Shown: positions 26,477-35,241 of the stretch, one piece after another
How positions within the stretch are numbered: position 1 is the first letter of the stretch
Layout of the letters: every line of letters begins with the position of its first letter
Origin: Muribaculaceae bacterium
GTDB lineage: Bacteria; Bacteroidota; Bacteroidia; Bacteroidales; Muribaculaceae
Assembly (NCBI GenBank): GCA_017557625.1
Contig: JAFYYG010000026.1
Location: 1 to 64,000, forward strand
DNA: 64,000 bases
Direction: 5' to 3'
The notes under the pieces: generated by a model
Databases searched by the model: none
What the model saw: only the letters and a program-made list of their open reading frames with translations
What the model was told of the DNA's origin: nothing
Made by a program: the position numbers and the translations under genes

Positions 26477-28831
26477 TTATTTCTTCTTACCTGACTTGTT
26501 GTTGCCCTTATTATTTTGCTGTGTAGTGGTGTTGTTTTTGTTGTTGTTGTTCTGCTGAGTGGTGGCGTTGTTGTTCTTATTGTTTTTATTGTTCTGCTGA
26601 GCAGAAGTGTTGTTTTTATTGTTCTGTTGAGTGGCAGCGTTATTGTTCTTATTGTTTTTGTTGTTCTGCTGAGTAGAAGCGTTGTTTTTGTTATTCTGCT
26701 GAGAAGAAGTGTTGTTCTTGTTGTTTTTGTTGTTCTGTTGAGTGGTAGCGTTGTTATTCTTATTGTTTTTGTTATTCTGCTGAGTAGAAGTGCTGTTGTT
26801 CTTGTTTTTATTGTTTTGTTGAGTAGAGGCGTTATTGTTTCCTTGCTGCTTAGGTTGAGGGTGTTTCTTGGCATATCCCTTTTCGGGGATGATGAGATTC
26901 TGACCTATCTCAATGTGGTCGCCAGTAATATTGTTGGCTGCGCGCAAGTCATCTTGGCTTATGCCATACTGATTAGAGATTTTCGTGATGTTGTCGCCTT
27001 CTTTTACCTTGTGTTTAGTGCTAGTTGGCTTCTTTTCCTCTTTCTTGGCAGTGTTTCCCTTGTTGTCGTTTTTGTTGTTCTTGTTATCGTTTTTTGTGTT
27101 TTTGTTGTCGTTTTTAGCGGTGTTGTTATTTTTGTTGTCGTTTTTAGCGGTGTTGTTATTTTTGTTGTCGTTCTTGGCGGTGTTATTATTTTTGTTGTCG
27201 TTCTTAGTGGTGTTGTTATTCTTGTTATCGTTTTTTTGAGAGTCTTTATTGTTCTGTGGTTTATCGGGCACAGTCTTTGGCTGTGTCTTTGGCTGTTCTG
27301 GTTTTGGTGGCACCGTTCTTGGGTCACTGCCGTTGTGGCCACTACGACCACTGTTGCTATTGTCATTGTTGTAGCCACCTCCATTATTTCTGTCATTATA
27401 TCCACCACCATTATTCCTGTCATTATATCCACCTCCATTATTGCCGCTGTTGTATCCACTTCTGTTATTTCCACTATTATTGTTTGCGGCAACTAATTCT
27501 TCTTGTCCGCTAGAAGAGCCCATCACGGTTTCATCGATGAATGAATTCATGTTTATCACTTGCAGTACTTGTCCTGTGTGTAGCGTGGTGGATGTCAGGT
27601 TGTTGAGCTCTTTGAGCGCGTCATATTCCATGCCATACCGGTCGGCAATCTCTATGAAGTCCTCACCTTCGGTGACGGTGTGGTAGATGATTTTTTCAGG
27701 AGGCTCATCTCCATCAATTAGTACTCTCACATCACCAGGTTTCACTTCTCCTCTTTGCTCATAGATATTCTTTTGGAAGTTCATTATGCGGTCTTCGGCC
27801 ATAATGTAACTGTAGATTTGCTGTGAGGGCAGGGCAAGAGTGAGAGGTCTGGTCTCACTGCCGTTAATGACACCCTTGCGATATTGTGGGTTAAGGATTT
27901 GAATCTCGTCAAGTGGAATATTGAGCACCTGCGATATTTGGTCGAGGTGTATGCGCTTGGTTACCGACACAGTGTCGATGATAAGTGGTTTCTTGGTGAG
28001 AGTAGGATTGATGTTGTGCTTTTGGTAGTAGTTCATCACATAGTTGGCTGCAATGAATGCTGGCACATAACCGCGAGTCTCACGTGGCAGGTAGTTATAA
28101 ATCTCCCAGAAATCGGGCTTCTCATTATCAGTGCCTGCGCGCCTGATAGCCTTGTTGACGTTGCCTGGGCCGCAGTTGTAGGCGGCAATGGCAAGTGACC
28201 AGTCGTTGTAGGTGTCGTAGAGCTGCTTGAAATATACAGCCGCTTTTTCGCTCGACTTGTATGGATCTCGACGCTCGTCGAGTTGAGAGTCTACAGTGAG
28301 TCCCACCCCCTTAGCGGTAGTAATCATGAATTGCCACAGTCCACCAGCTCCGGCTGGCGAGACGGCGTTGGGGTTAAGAGCCGACTCAATAATGGGTATA
28401 TACTTGAGCTCCAGAGGCATCTGGTGTCGCTCGAGAGCTTCCTCAAAGATGGGCATGTAGTAAGGGCACATTCCTAACATCTGCGCCACGAGAGTTCGAC
28501 TCTTAACCACATATCGCTCAATATAGCTTTTCACGATTTGGTTAAAAGGCATCTCTATATCGTCAGTGGAAATGGCTTTCAGTCGCCTGATGTATTCGGC
28601 ATCGCTCACCAGTCCGTAGTCGCGGCTTTCGATACCTGACTCGTCGATAATGGCGTAGTTTTTCAGATACCAGTTTTCCATCATCTCATTAGTGTTGGTC
28701 TCAAAGCTCGAAGGATAGACAATGGCGTTGTCGGTGATTGACTCCTTAATCGAAAGAATGTTCTTGGCGTTAGAACCAAGGCACGTAGTCATAAACGTGA
28801 TTGCTGTTAATAATAGAACTTTATACTTCAT
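26477..28831 (-). CDS. mltD: LysM lytic transglycosylase (MltD-like) with Asn-rich repeat tail
   Basis: A 784-aa exported peptidoglycan lytic transglycosylase. The signal peptide is followed by a helical N-terminal region and an SLT domain (about 135-260) with catalytic E149 in IPIIESALNPNAVSPAGAGG. Two LysM peptidoglycan-binding modules are at about 390-435 and 605-650. Between and after them lie low-complexity tracts: Gly/Asn/Tyr repeats, ten-residue units of the form NTAKNDNKNN coded by a 30-bp DNA repeat (27101-27237), and a long QQNNKNN tail at the C-terminus. The tails are far longer than in typical MltD and their DNA should vary in copy number. It lies in the order parB - DUF5683 - mltD common in Bacteroidales. 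Confidence 0.9.
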   Translation of the reverse strand: MKYKVLLLTAITFMTTCLGSNAKNILSIKESITDNAIVYPSSFETNTNEMMENWYLKNYAIIDESGIESRDYGLVSDAEYIRRLKAISTDDIEMPFNQIVKSYIERYVVKSRTLVAQMLGMCPYYMPIFEEALERHQMPLELKYIPIIESALNPNAVSPAGAGGLWQFMITTAKGVGLTVDSQLDERRDPYKSSEKAAVYFKQLYDTYNDWSLAIAAYNCGPGNVNKAIRRAGTDNEKPDFWEIYNYLPRETRGYVPAFIAANYVMNYYQKHNINPTLTKKPLIIDTVSVTKRIHLDQISQVLNIPLDEIQILNPQYRKGVINGSETRPLTLALPSQQIYSYIMAEDRIMNFQKNIYEQRGEVKPGDVRVLIDGDEPPEKIIYHTVTEGEDFIEIADRYGMEYDALKELNNLTSTTLHTGQVLQVINMNSFIDETVMGSSSGQEELVAANNNSGNNRSGYNSGNNGGGYNDRNNGGGYNDRNNGGGYNNDNSNSGRSGHNGSDPRTVPPKPEQPKTQPKTVPDKPQNNKDSQKNDNKNNNTTKNDNKNNNTAKNDNKNNNTAKNDNKNNNTAKNDNKNTKNDNKNNKNDNKGNTAKKEEKKPTSTKHKVKEGDNITKISNQYGISQDDLRAANNITGDHIEIGQNLIIPEKGYAKKHPQPKQQGNNNASTQQNNKNKNNSTSTQQNNKNNKNNNATTQQNNKNNKNNTSSQQNNKNNASTQQNNKNNKNNNAATQQNNKNNTSAQQNNKNNKNNNATTQQNNNNKNNTTTQQNNKGNNKSGKKK
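27101..27237 (-). repeat. 30-bp coding tandem repeat in mltD
   Basis: Four full 30-bp units (27101-27130, 27131-27160, 27161-27190, 27191-27220) plus a partial one encode a ten-residue Asn/Lys/Asp repeat. The first two units are identical. Such repeats change length by slippage. Confidence 0.85.
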
Positions 28832-28870
28832 ACGCTTTTATTGTGTTTTCTTGTTGATGTTACGTGTTTG

Positions 28871-29575
28871 TTAAAATGAGAACGCACATCCCAACCCAAC
28901 TGAAGGTAATGGGGATAAGGAGTTCTCAATAACTGCCGGTCGCAACTGCATCGAAAGGTCGTCGCTCACGTCAAAGTGCATCATCGAGGCATCTACATAG
29001 GCATCGATGACGTTGAGCAAATAGACGGCGGCAATGCCAATGATACAGATGTCGCGGTACCGGCGATAGTAATCCTTGCGACTCTTTAGAGTGCTGGTGA
29101 GCCAACTCTTGTCGAGGTCGCTCTCCTTGACAGTGGGAGGATAAAAGTCCATGTAGCTGCGCGTGTTGGGGTCGTTGTCGGTGATGTCACGGTAGGCCTT
29201 AGAGTAGTCGTTGAGCATGCGGTTGTTCCACGACGTTCCGTAGGTGAGTCCCACAAAGGCACCAATCACGATGGGTAGCTTCCAGTAGCGTCGGTTGTAG
29301 ATTTGACCAGCTCCTGGACAGAGTGCCGAGAGCCACATGGCTCGCATTGGATCGGGATTGAACTTGAGTTTCTCGTTGACAGTAGGCTTCACTTCTTTGT
29401 CGAGCGTTGCGCTGAGCATCATAGTGCTGTCGGCCACCACAATGGTATCGTGTGGATAGCCAAAGTCATTGTTCTGTGCTTGTGCCGAGCAAACGATAGC
29501 AGCACACACAAGCATGAGTGCCAAACGTGACGCTAAAAATGATATGTTGCCGTAGTGTTTCACATCAAAACTCAT
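28871..29575 (-). CDS. DUF5683-type membrane protein
   Basis: About 234 aa from the ATG at 29575; an earlier in-frame ATG at 29626 would give 251 aa but a poor signal peptide. The signal (LALMLVCAAIVCSAQAQ) is followed by KFNPDPMRAMWLSALCPGAGQIYNRRYWKLPI, the signature I associate with DUF5683. It has two or three hydrophobic segments (GAFVGLTYGTSWNN and CIIGIAAVYLLNVIDAYVDA). The function is unknown. It sits between parB and the transglycosylase with short gaps, so it is probably co-transcribed with chromosome-segregation and wall genes. Confidence 0.8.
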   Translation of the reverse strand: MSFDVKHYGNISFLASRLALMLVCAAIVCSAQAQNNDFGYPHDTIVVADSTMMLSATLDKEVKPTVNEKLKFNPDPMRAMWLSALCPGAGQIYNRRYWKLPIVIGAFVGLTYGTSWNNRMLNDYSKAYRDITDNDPNTRSYMDFYPPTVKESDLDKSWLTSTLKSRKDYYRRYRDICIIGIAAVYLLNVIDAYVDASMMHFDVSDDLSMQLRPAVIENSLSPLPSVGLGCAFSF

Positions 29576-29632
29576 AGTGAAATGCGCTCTGACTTCCAGT
29601 GAGGACCGAAGGATAGAGTGCATCACACGTCG

Positions 29633-30523
29633 TTATTTTTCTTTTAAACGGTCAAAGATACTAATAATTCTGTCAAGTTCATCATCGCTGTTAAAGGCAA
29701 ATGTTATTTTTCCTTTACCATTGGTGTCACAAGTCATCTTCACCGGCACGCCAAAAGCCTTAGTCAGATGGTTGGTGAGGATGCTGAAATCGGCGGTGTT
29801 GTGGCGCTTGGCAGTGTCTTCTTGAGGCTGTTCACCTTTTTTAATGATTTCTTGATAATGCTTAGCAAGCTGCTCAACTTGTCTAACAGATAAACCTTTT
29901 TTAAGTGTCTCGTTATATAATTTTAACTGCAAAGCAGGGTCGGTGACCGAGAGAATAGCACGAGCGTGGCCCATGTCAAGCTTCTTGTCGCGCAGCCCTA
30001 ATTGCACCTCGGCGGGAAGATTGAGCAGACGGAGGAAGTTGGCAATGGTAGTGCGTTTTTTGCCGATGCGTTCGCTTAGGCGCTCCTGTGTGAGGTGGTA
30101 CTGGTCGATAAGTTTGCGGAAGGTGAGGGCAATCTCAATGGCGTTGAGGTCCTCGCGCTGAATGTTCTCGATGAGTGCCATCTCGGTGAGTTCAGTGTCG
30201 TTGGCGGTACGTATGTAGGCGGGAAGGATGTCGAGTTTGGCGATTTTTGCGGCTCGATAGCGTCTCTCGCCCGATATTATCTGGTACTTGCCATTGTCGA
30301 GCTGTCGCAGTGTGAGTGGTTGGATGATGCCGAGTTCTTTGATTGATGCTGCCAGTTCGTTGAGTGCCTCTTTATCAAACGATGTTCTGGGTTGGTTGGG
30401 ATTAGGCTCAATGTCGCTGATGGGAATATCATTGATTGCCGACGAGCCACTAAACTGTATCTCGTCCATTGAATCCATCGAGATAAGTGAGTCTAAGCCG
30501 CGTCCTAATGCGTTTCGTTTCAT
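29633..30523 (-). CDS. parB: Chromosome-partitioning protein ParB
   Basis: A 296-aa CTP-dependent DNA clamp that loads at parS sites. It has the conserved N-terminal domain with GERRYRAAK and TELALIENIQRED-type motifs (TEMALIENIQREDLNAIEIA), a helix-turn-helix (LSERIGKKRTTIANFLRLLNLP) and a short C-terminal dimerisation region after a charged linker. It lies downstream of parA on the same strand but has its own -7 box, and a terminator separates the two. I found no clear parS palindrome in the nearby sequence. Confidence 0.95.
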   Translation of the reverse strand: MKRNALGRGLDSLISMDSMDEIQFSGSSAINDIPISDIEPNPNQPRTSFDKEALNELAASIKELGIIQPLTLRQLDNGKYQIISGERRYRAAKIAKLDILPAYIRTANDTELTEMALIENIQREDLNAIEIALTFRKLIDQYHLTQERLSERIGKKRTTIANFLRLLNLPAEVQLGLRDKKLDMGHARAILSVTDPALQLKLYNETLKKGLSVRQVEQLAKHYQEIIKKGEQPQEDTAKRHNTADFSILTNHLTKAFGVPVKMTCDTNGKGKITFAFNSDDELDRIISIFDRLKEK

Positions 30524-30597
30524 ATACTATTTGGTTTTTATATAGGGGTGGGCTAATAACGGTTAGAAATTATAGCACCACGAAAATAATCAGATTG

Positions 30598-30605
30598 CAA
30601 AGATA
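30598..30605 (-). promoter_or_regulatory. -7 box of parB
   Basis: TATCTTTG on the minus strand, 75 bp before the parB start and just beyond the parA terminator. No clear -33 partner. Confidence 0.5.
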
Positions 30606-30606
30606 C

Positions 30607-30631
30607 AAAAAAGGCTGAGAAAAACTCAGCC
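30607..30631 (-). terminator. Terminator between parA and parB
   Basis: GGCTGAG and CTCAGCC form a perfect 7-bp stem with a 5-nt loop (30613-30631). In the minus direction it is followed by a run of six T. It lies 53 bp after the parA stop codon. Confidence 0.8.
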
Positions 30632-30684
30632 ATTTTTATAAGATTAACAAGTTTTGAGGGGTTGTAACAAGGTGCCGACAGTCC

Positions 30685-31458
30685 TCATTCACTGCGCGTG
30701 TCTCTCTCAATAATCTCCTTGGCGAGCATCAGGTGGCTGATGGCGCCGCGGCTTTGTGGGTCGTAGAGGATAGCTGGCAGACCGTGGCTCGGCGCCTCGC
30801 TAAGGCGCGTGTTGCGAGGTATCACAGTGGTGAATACCATGTCACCGAAGTGCGATTTCAGCTCCTCATAGATTTGGTTGGCAAGCCTCAGTCTTGCGTC
30901 ATACATGGTGAGCAGGAATCCCTCGATGTGAAGCCCTGTGTTGAGCTTCGATTTGATGATGCGAATGGTGTTGAGCAGCTTGCTGATGCCCTCTAGGGCA
31001 AAGTACTCGGCTTGGACAGGTATGATGACGCTGTTGGCAGCTGTCAGCGCGTTGACAGTTATTAGTCCCAGAGATGGGCTGCAGTCGATGAGGATGTAGT
31101 CATAGCTCTCGCTCACTTCCTTGAGGCTGCGCGCCATCACCTTCTCGCGGTTGGGCTTTTTTATGAGTTCAAGCTCAGCTCCCACGAGGTCGATGATAGA
31201 CCCCAGAACATCAAGGCCTTCGATGCAAGATTTCACTACTGCGCTTTCGATGGGGTAGTCATCAACGAGACATTCATATATAGAGGCTTGCAGCTGCTTG
31301 GGGTCGATACCAAGTCCCGATGTTGCATTTGCCTGTGGGTCGGCATCGATGAGAAGCACCCGCTTGTCGCATCGTGCCAGCGATGCTGCTAGATTGATAG
31401 CTGTGGTAGTCTTTCCTACGCCCCCTTTTTGATTGGCTAAAGCAATTATTTTTGTCAT
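30685..31458 (-). CDS. parA: Chromosome-partitioning ATPase ParA/Soj
   Basis: A 257-aa Walker-type ATPase of the ParA/MinD family. It has the deviant Walker [13 protein letters not shown] at residues about 11-22, Walker A' [16 protein letters not shown], and Walker [12 protein letters not shown]. It binds DNA nonspecifically and drives movement of ParB-parS complexes. It is about the size of chromosomal Soj and lacks the N-terminal helix-turn-helix of plasmid ParA proteins, so it is chromosomal rather than plasmid-borne. Confidence 0.95.
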   Translation of the reverse strand: MTKIIALANQKGGVGKTTTAINLAASLARCDKRVLLIDADPQANATSGLGIDPKQLQASIYECLVDDYPIESAVVKSCIEGLDVLGSIIDLVGAELELIKKPNREKVMARSLKEVSESYDYILIDCSPSLGLITVNALTAANSVIIPVQAEYFALEGISKLLNTIRIIKSKLNTGLHIEGFLLTMYDARLRLANQIYEELKSHFGDMVFTTVIPRNTRLSEAPSHGLPAILYDPQSRGAISHLMLAKEIIERDTRSE

Positions 31459-31567
31459 ATTCTAGTAAACAAGCTAACAAGCAAACAAGGCAATTGTAGA
31501 TGTTGTCGCTTGTGGTTTTTCTTCAATTTTTTACTTTATTCTCTATTAATCCCTAATCCCGAAGCGC

Positions 31568-32803
31568 TTACGAGCTCTGAATCCACAAATCATTTATTTT
31601 TCGCTTGATGGCCATGATGTTGCCAAATGAAATGAGCGACATGATGATTACAGCCACTATTAGTGAAAGGTAGATTTTACCGCCACTCACGTCCATAGCT
31701 TTGAGCATGGGCATGTAGTAGGCGCGCATCAGCAACATGAGGATTATCGACACCACCATCACGGCGCAGTTGATATAAATAACCATGTTTATATAGGTGC
31801 GCGACACTTGGTTGGGAGAATATCCCAGCACTAGCAGGTCTTGCAGTTTCTTGGTGTTCTTCTGCAGGAGGAGGTAGATGCTTAGCATCAGGATAAAGAA
31901 CGCAAGAACGCTGATGATGATACCCACTAGAATGACAATGCTCACGATAATGTTGAGGAAACCTTGAGCCTTGCTTTGCTGCATCTTGTCGCCAGCAACC
32001 TGGTAGCCATGGTCTTTGAAATAGGAGGCAATCCTTTCATCGCCAGGACTGTTGACCTCAACAATGAGCCTCGAAGGGTTACGTTCGATGCCAGAGCCAA
32101 ATTGCTCGTTGCTCCACTTCATGAAGTCCTCAGGAACGACAATGGTGTTAAGACGTGATGAGAACCCGATTATTATGCCCTCAAACGACTGCACATTGCC
32201 ATTGCCGCGAAGTGTGAACTGTAATTTCACAGCCTTCGACACTGCCAATTCGCTAGCCTGAGGAAGACCTTGGCTGGGTGCGAAGCCAAAGTTGTAGAGA
32301 GTGAGATAGTCTCTGGAGATGATTACAGGAATTTTGGGGTTGTTGGGGTCAAACTTCCAATGTCTATCGGTGACATCAAGGAACTCGTCGGGCAACGATT
32401 CAAAGAACATCATTGTTCGCATACCCTGACCATTCACGAGGATACTAGCTTCTACGCTGTAGTCGTTGCTTGAGAATTTACCTACTTGACGGCACCAGGG
32501 CTGTTGCTCAATATCTTTAATGTCTTTGGCTTCAAATTCGTTGCTCGACTGGAGAACGGTCGATGCTGTCGATACCTTGCGTGTTATAATCATATAGTCT
32601 TTTCGTAAGAAGCTGTCCTCGTCTTTAAACAAGGGTTTCACGTCCTGAAAGAACTGCACCGCCAGGATCACGATAGTGAGTCCCACAAGGCTGGCGAGCG
32701 AGAACCCAATTAGCTGCGATTTGCTGATGTGAGTGCGCAACAGTTTCCACATTAGTCCGCGGCTGCTGTGGTCGGGATTGTTTTTGATATCTTTCTGGCT
32801 CAT
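31568..32803 (-). CDS. ABC transporter permease (FtsX-like)
   Basis: A 411-aa inner-membrane protein. One N-terminal helix (IGFSLASLVGLTIVILAV) is followed by a large periplasmic domain (about 60-275) and three C-terminal helices. This is the FtsX/MacB/LolC topology. It overlaps the upstream ATPase gene by 4 bp (ATGA), so the two form a transporter. Such systems usually move lipoproteins or act by mechanotransmission; no substrate can be read. No adaptor or outer-membrane partner is nearby. Confidence 0.85.
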   Translation of the reverse strand: MSQKDIKNNPDHSSRGLMWKLLRTHISKSQLIGFSLASLVGLTIVILAVQFFQDVKPLFKDEDSFLRKDYMIITRKVSTASTVLQSSNEFEAKDIKDIEQQPWCRQVGKFSSNDYSVEASILVNGQGMRTMMFFESLPDEFLDVTDRHWKFDPNNPKIPVIISRDYLTLYNFGFAPSQGLPQASELAVSKAVKLQFTLRGNGNVQSFEGIIIGFSSRLNTIVVPEDFMKWSNEQFGSGIERNPSRLIVEVNSPGDERIASYFKDHGYQVAGDKMQQSKAQGFLNIIVSIVILVGIIISVLAFFILMLSIYLLLQKNTKKLQDLLVLGYSPNQVSRTYINMVIYINCAVMVVSIILMLLMRAYYMPMLKAMDVSGGKIYLSLIVAVIIMSLISFGNIMAIKRKINDLWIQSS

Positions 32804-33444
32804 AGCTTGAATTCTTTGTCAACATTAATTTTCACGTTGTTTCCCACCGAGGTGGAAATGATGCCTGCCCCTTGGCGCTCAGCTTCGGCAGTAACCATCT
32901 CAGCAACAATGCGATTGTTGGTGTCGTCGAGGTGGCTTACTGGCTCGTCAAGCATGATGAAATCGCAGGGCTGACACAGTGTGCGAACTATTGCTACACG
33001 CTGCTGCTGGCCTATCGAAAGTTTCGCAACAAGGCTGTCAACTTTCTCAATAATACCCAACTGCTCCATCATCGCCAAGATCTCTTTGCGGGATTTGAAA
33101 TTAGTGATGCTGTTTTTGAGCATGATGTTTTCAATCGCCGTGAGCTCAGGAAACAGACGCATCTCCTGTGCGAGGTAAGCTATATGATGAGTGCGCACCT
33201 TGCACCACTCATCAACGCTTAACTCTTTTATGTCTCGGCCGTCGAAGGCGAAAGTGCCACTGTAGTCGATGCGGTAGCCATAGATGTAGCTGCACAGCGA
33301 TGACTTGCCGGTGCCGCTCTCGGCGCTGATGAGATATTTCTTGCCGCGCTCAAAAATCACTTCGCGAAGCCATATCTCGCTGCCAGTATCTTCGCGGCCA
33401 GCAAAGACTGCCGGAAGAGTGTTGTGAAGTGTGATAGTGTTCAT
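32800..33444 (-). CDS. ABC transporter ATP-binding protein
   Basis: A 214-aa ATPase partner of the FtsX-like permease. It has Walker A SAESGTGKSS, ABC signature LSIGQQQR and Walker B FIMLDEP followed by the switch region. The Walker A is slightly unusual in having Ala-Glu-Ser where Pro-Ser-Gly is common. A minus-strand -7 box (TACTTTTG, 33531-33524) lies 80 bp upstream. The start overlaps no other gene, and the stop overlaps the permease start, which indicates coupled translation. Confidence 0.9.
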   Translation of the reverse strand: MNTITLHNTLPAVFAGREDTGSEIWLREVIFERGKKYLISAESGTGKSSLCSYIYGYRIDYSGTFAFDGRDIKELSVDEWCKVRTHHIAYLAQEMRLFPELTAIENIMLKNSITNFKSRKEILAMMEQLGIIEKVDSLVAKLSIGQQQRVAIVRTLCQPCDFIMLDEPVSHLDDTNNRIVAEMVTAEAERQGAGIISTSVGNNVKINVDKEFKL

Positions 33445-33891
33445 TTTGTTGTTAGTAAGATGATTGTTGAGTTTTCAATTTAGTCGTTGAGCAATAGATG
33501 TTGACTGCATTGAAAATAACTTGCAAAAGTAGCGATTTCCTCTCAATCGGCATTCATTATTTAAGTATTTTTAAAGTAGTCAATCTCCTTATGCTCCATT
33601 CATGCCTATTGCATCTTTCGTGCCAAAAATAAGAAATCCTCGACATCACGTCGGGGATTGCTAAACTAATTAACCTTCTAATACCATTAACATAAACCTT
33701 AAACAATTAAATCATTCGTCATCGCGACGATACATTTTTTCTGTTCTGAATACTTACTTATGAAAAATGTATTCAGAAAAAGGATTTGCAAATATGATGC
33801 CAATTTTCTCGAAATTCCCTGATTTCAGAGAATTCAGGCAAGAAAACATTTAAAATTAACATAAATTAACCATCTAACGTGGTGTTTCGTC
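33445..33891. other. Intergenic region between ABC pair and DMT-type gene
   Basis: A 447-bp A+T-rich gap with no gene that I can support. It contains the -7 box of the ABC pair (33524-33531). A hairpin near 33636-33659 (AATCCTCGAC/GTCGGGGATT, one G-T pair) in the minus direction runs into a T-rich stretch and may end the DMT-type transcript. A TCGTC/GACGA palindrome lies near 33717. Confidence 0.45.
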
Positions 33892-34272
33892 TTATTCCAC
33901 TTTAATAAATGCAAAATACACTGCCATGACAAGCAGGGTGAACGACACAAAGTGGTTCCAGTGCAGATGCTCGTTTTTGAAGAAGATTGTTACAAATACG
34001 GTGAAAACCGTCAAAGTGATAACCTCTTGTATCACTTTGAGCTGCATCAAAGAGAATGGACCGCCGTTGTCAATAAAACCAATGCGGTTGGCGGGAACCA
34101 TAAATGAGTACTCAAAAAGGGCTATACCCCACGAGAAGAGGATTACTGCGATAAGCGGCCAGTTGGTGCTCACGCCCATCTGCTGCAGCTTCAGGTGGCC
34201 ATACCAGGCGAATGTCATCACTATGTTGCTCACGCAGAGCAGGCCTATTGTGGCAAGTGCTGTCCAGTTCAT
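33892..34272 (-). CDS. DMT-superfamily small membrane protein (DUF486-like)
   Basis: About 126 aa from the ATG at 34272 (MNWTALATIGLLCVSN); an upstream start at 34299 is possible but adds a charged, non-membrane extension. Four hydrophobic helices and the motifs VPANRIG and LKVIQEVITLTVF match the DUF486/DMT family of small multidrug-like proteins. The substrate is unknown. A -7 box TAACTTTG is at 34342-34335 on the minus strand. Confidence 0.8.
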   Translation of the reverse strand: MNWTALATIGLLCVSNIVMTFAWYGHLKLQQMGVSTNWPLIAVILFSWGIALFEYSFMVPANRIGFIDNGGPFSLMQLKVIQEVITLTVFTVFVTIFFKNEHLHWNHFVSFTLLVMAVYFAFIKVE

Positions 34273-34457
34273 AGTTGTTTTTTTATGCGCGATAATCACA
34301 TCGCTGCGGGTTAGTAAATTTCAAAAAACGGCTGCAAAGTTACTGCTTTTTATGGGATTTAAAACCAAATGTGGTCTTTTGTTTTTTGGAGGGGAGTAAA
34401 AAAGAAGAAAAAGGAAATGTCTTCCTTTTCTTCATTTTTATCTTGTGGGCGAGGAGA

Positions 34458-34473
34458 CCACGGCAAGCCGTGG
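34458..34473. repeat. Small perfect palindrome CCACGGC-AA-GCCGTGG
   Basis: A 7-bp perfect stem with a 2-nt loop, lying 37 bp after the stop codon of the DUF4251-type gene. It has the same build as GGACAAGGC-AC-GCCTTGTCC at 12843. It may serve as a terminator but lacks a clear T run. Confidence 0.55.
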
Positions 34474-34509
34474 TATAGAGAACCTCGTTGATTTTTATTG
34501 CTTTTTCCT

Positions 34510-35124
34510 TTATGGCTCGATACGGATGTCTTCATTGAGGTATGGCACGAGTCGTCCTCTGAGGGTGATTCGTCCGTTGCCTAGTGTTGGGAAAACATCG
34601 GCGACAGCTTGGTCGCTGCCTTTAAACAATGTGATGGTTACGCTAGCGTTCATTCGTCGCCCAACCATCATGTAGGAGATGATGGTGTTTCCCTTCTTGT
34701 CGTACTTTAGTTCTTTGCGGCTGATGTTTCCATGCAGCGTTACACCTCCCAGCCCGTTAGCACCGGCACTCATGTTGTTGAACGCCACCTGGAAGATGCC
34801 TTTGTCGCCTTGCATAAGCAGGAAATTGGTGTTGTCGTTTAGTCCTAACTCATATCTCCCGTAGCTGTTGCGCACTTCGGTGGCTTGGAGCACGAAATAT
34901 CCGTCATCGGCAGCAAGCTTTGCTTTGAGGTGATAGATTGAGTCAACAATTTCCTTGTCTTTCTTGATGCGCTCTTTGCGTTCCTTCTTTGTCTCGTTTT
35001 CGGGAATAGGCGCTGTCTCGCCTATTACATAGATGTCGTCGTCATAATTTTGTGCCCATGATGTGGCGGGCACACAAAAAACAGCCACTAAAATCAGTGA
35101 GAATATTAGGTTGAAAGTCTTCAT
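34510..35124 (-). CDS. DUF4251-type secreted protein
   Basis: A 204-aa exported protein. The signal peptide (MKTFNLIFSLILVAVFCVPATSWAQ) is followed by a charged coiled segment (ENETKKERKERIKKDKEIVD) and a beta-rich domain typical of DUF4251: FVLQATEVRNSYGRYELGLNDNTNFLLMQ is the characteristic opening, cited here only in outline. The function is unknown; the family is common in gut Bacteroidales. A -7 box TAATTTTG lies at 35160-35153 on the minus strand. Confidence 0.75.
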   Translation of the reverse strand: MKTFNLIFSLILVAVFCVPATSWAQNYDDDIYVIGETAPIPENETKKERKERIKKDKEIVDSIYHLKAKLAADDGYFVLQATEVRNSYGRYELGLNDNTNFLLMQGDKGIFQVAFNNMSAGANGLGGVTLHGNISRKELKYDKKGNTIISYMMVGRRMNASVTITLFKGSDQAVADVFPTLGNGRITLRGRLVPYLNEDIRIEP

Positions 35125-35215
35125 AATTACAAGTGTTTTTAGAGAGTTGTTGCAAAATTACACATTATAAACACACAAAGCACCAAAATACTGCATCAAA
35201 TATTGTTTTTTTTTG

Positions 35216-35223
35216 TATTTTTG
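35216..35223 (+). promoter_or_regulatory. -7 box of the CPBP protease gene
   Basis: TATTTTTG, 18 bp before the preferred start at 35242. Its position rules out the longer reading that begins at 35203. Confidence 0.5.
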
Positions 35224-35241
35224 CAAAAAAATCTTGAAATA

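Noticed and set aside
26516..27496. A 326-codon hydrophobic frame on the plus strand
   Set aside because: It is the complement of the Asn/Lys/Gln repeats of the transglycosylase, giving long runs of Val and Leu. No start signal or other evidence of coding.
29555..29575. A TGTTTCACAT sequence as a possible parS site beside parB
   Set aside because: Only one half of the usual palindrome is present and it lies within the DUF5683 start region. Not enough to call a parS site.
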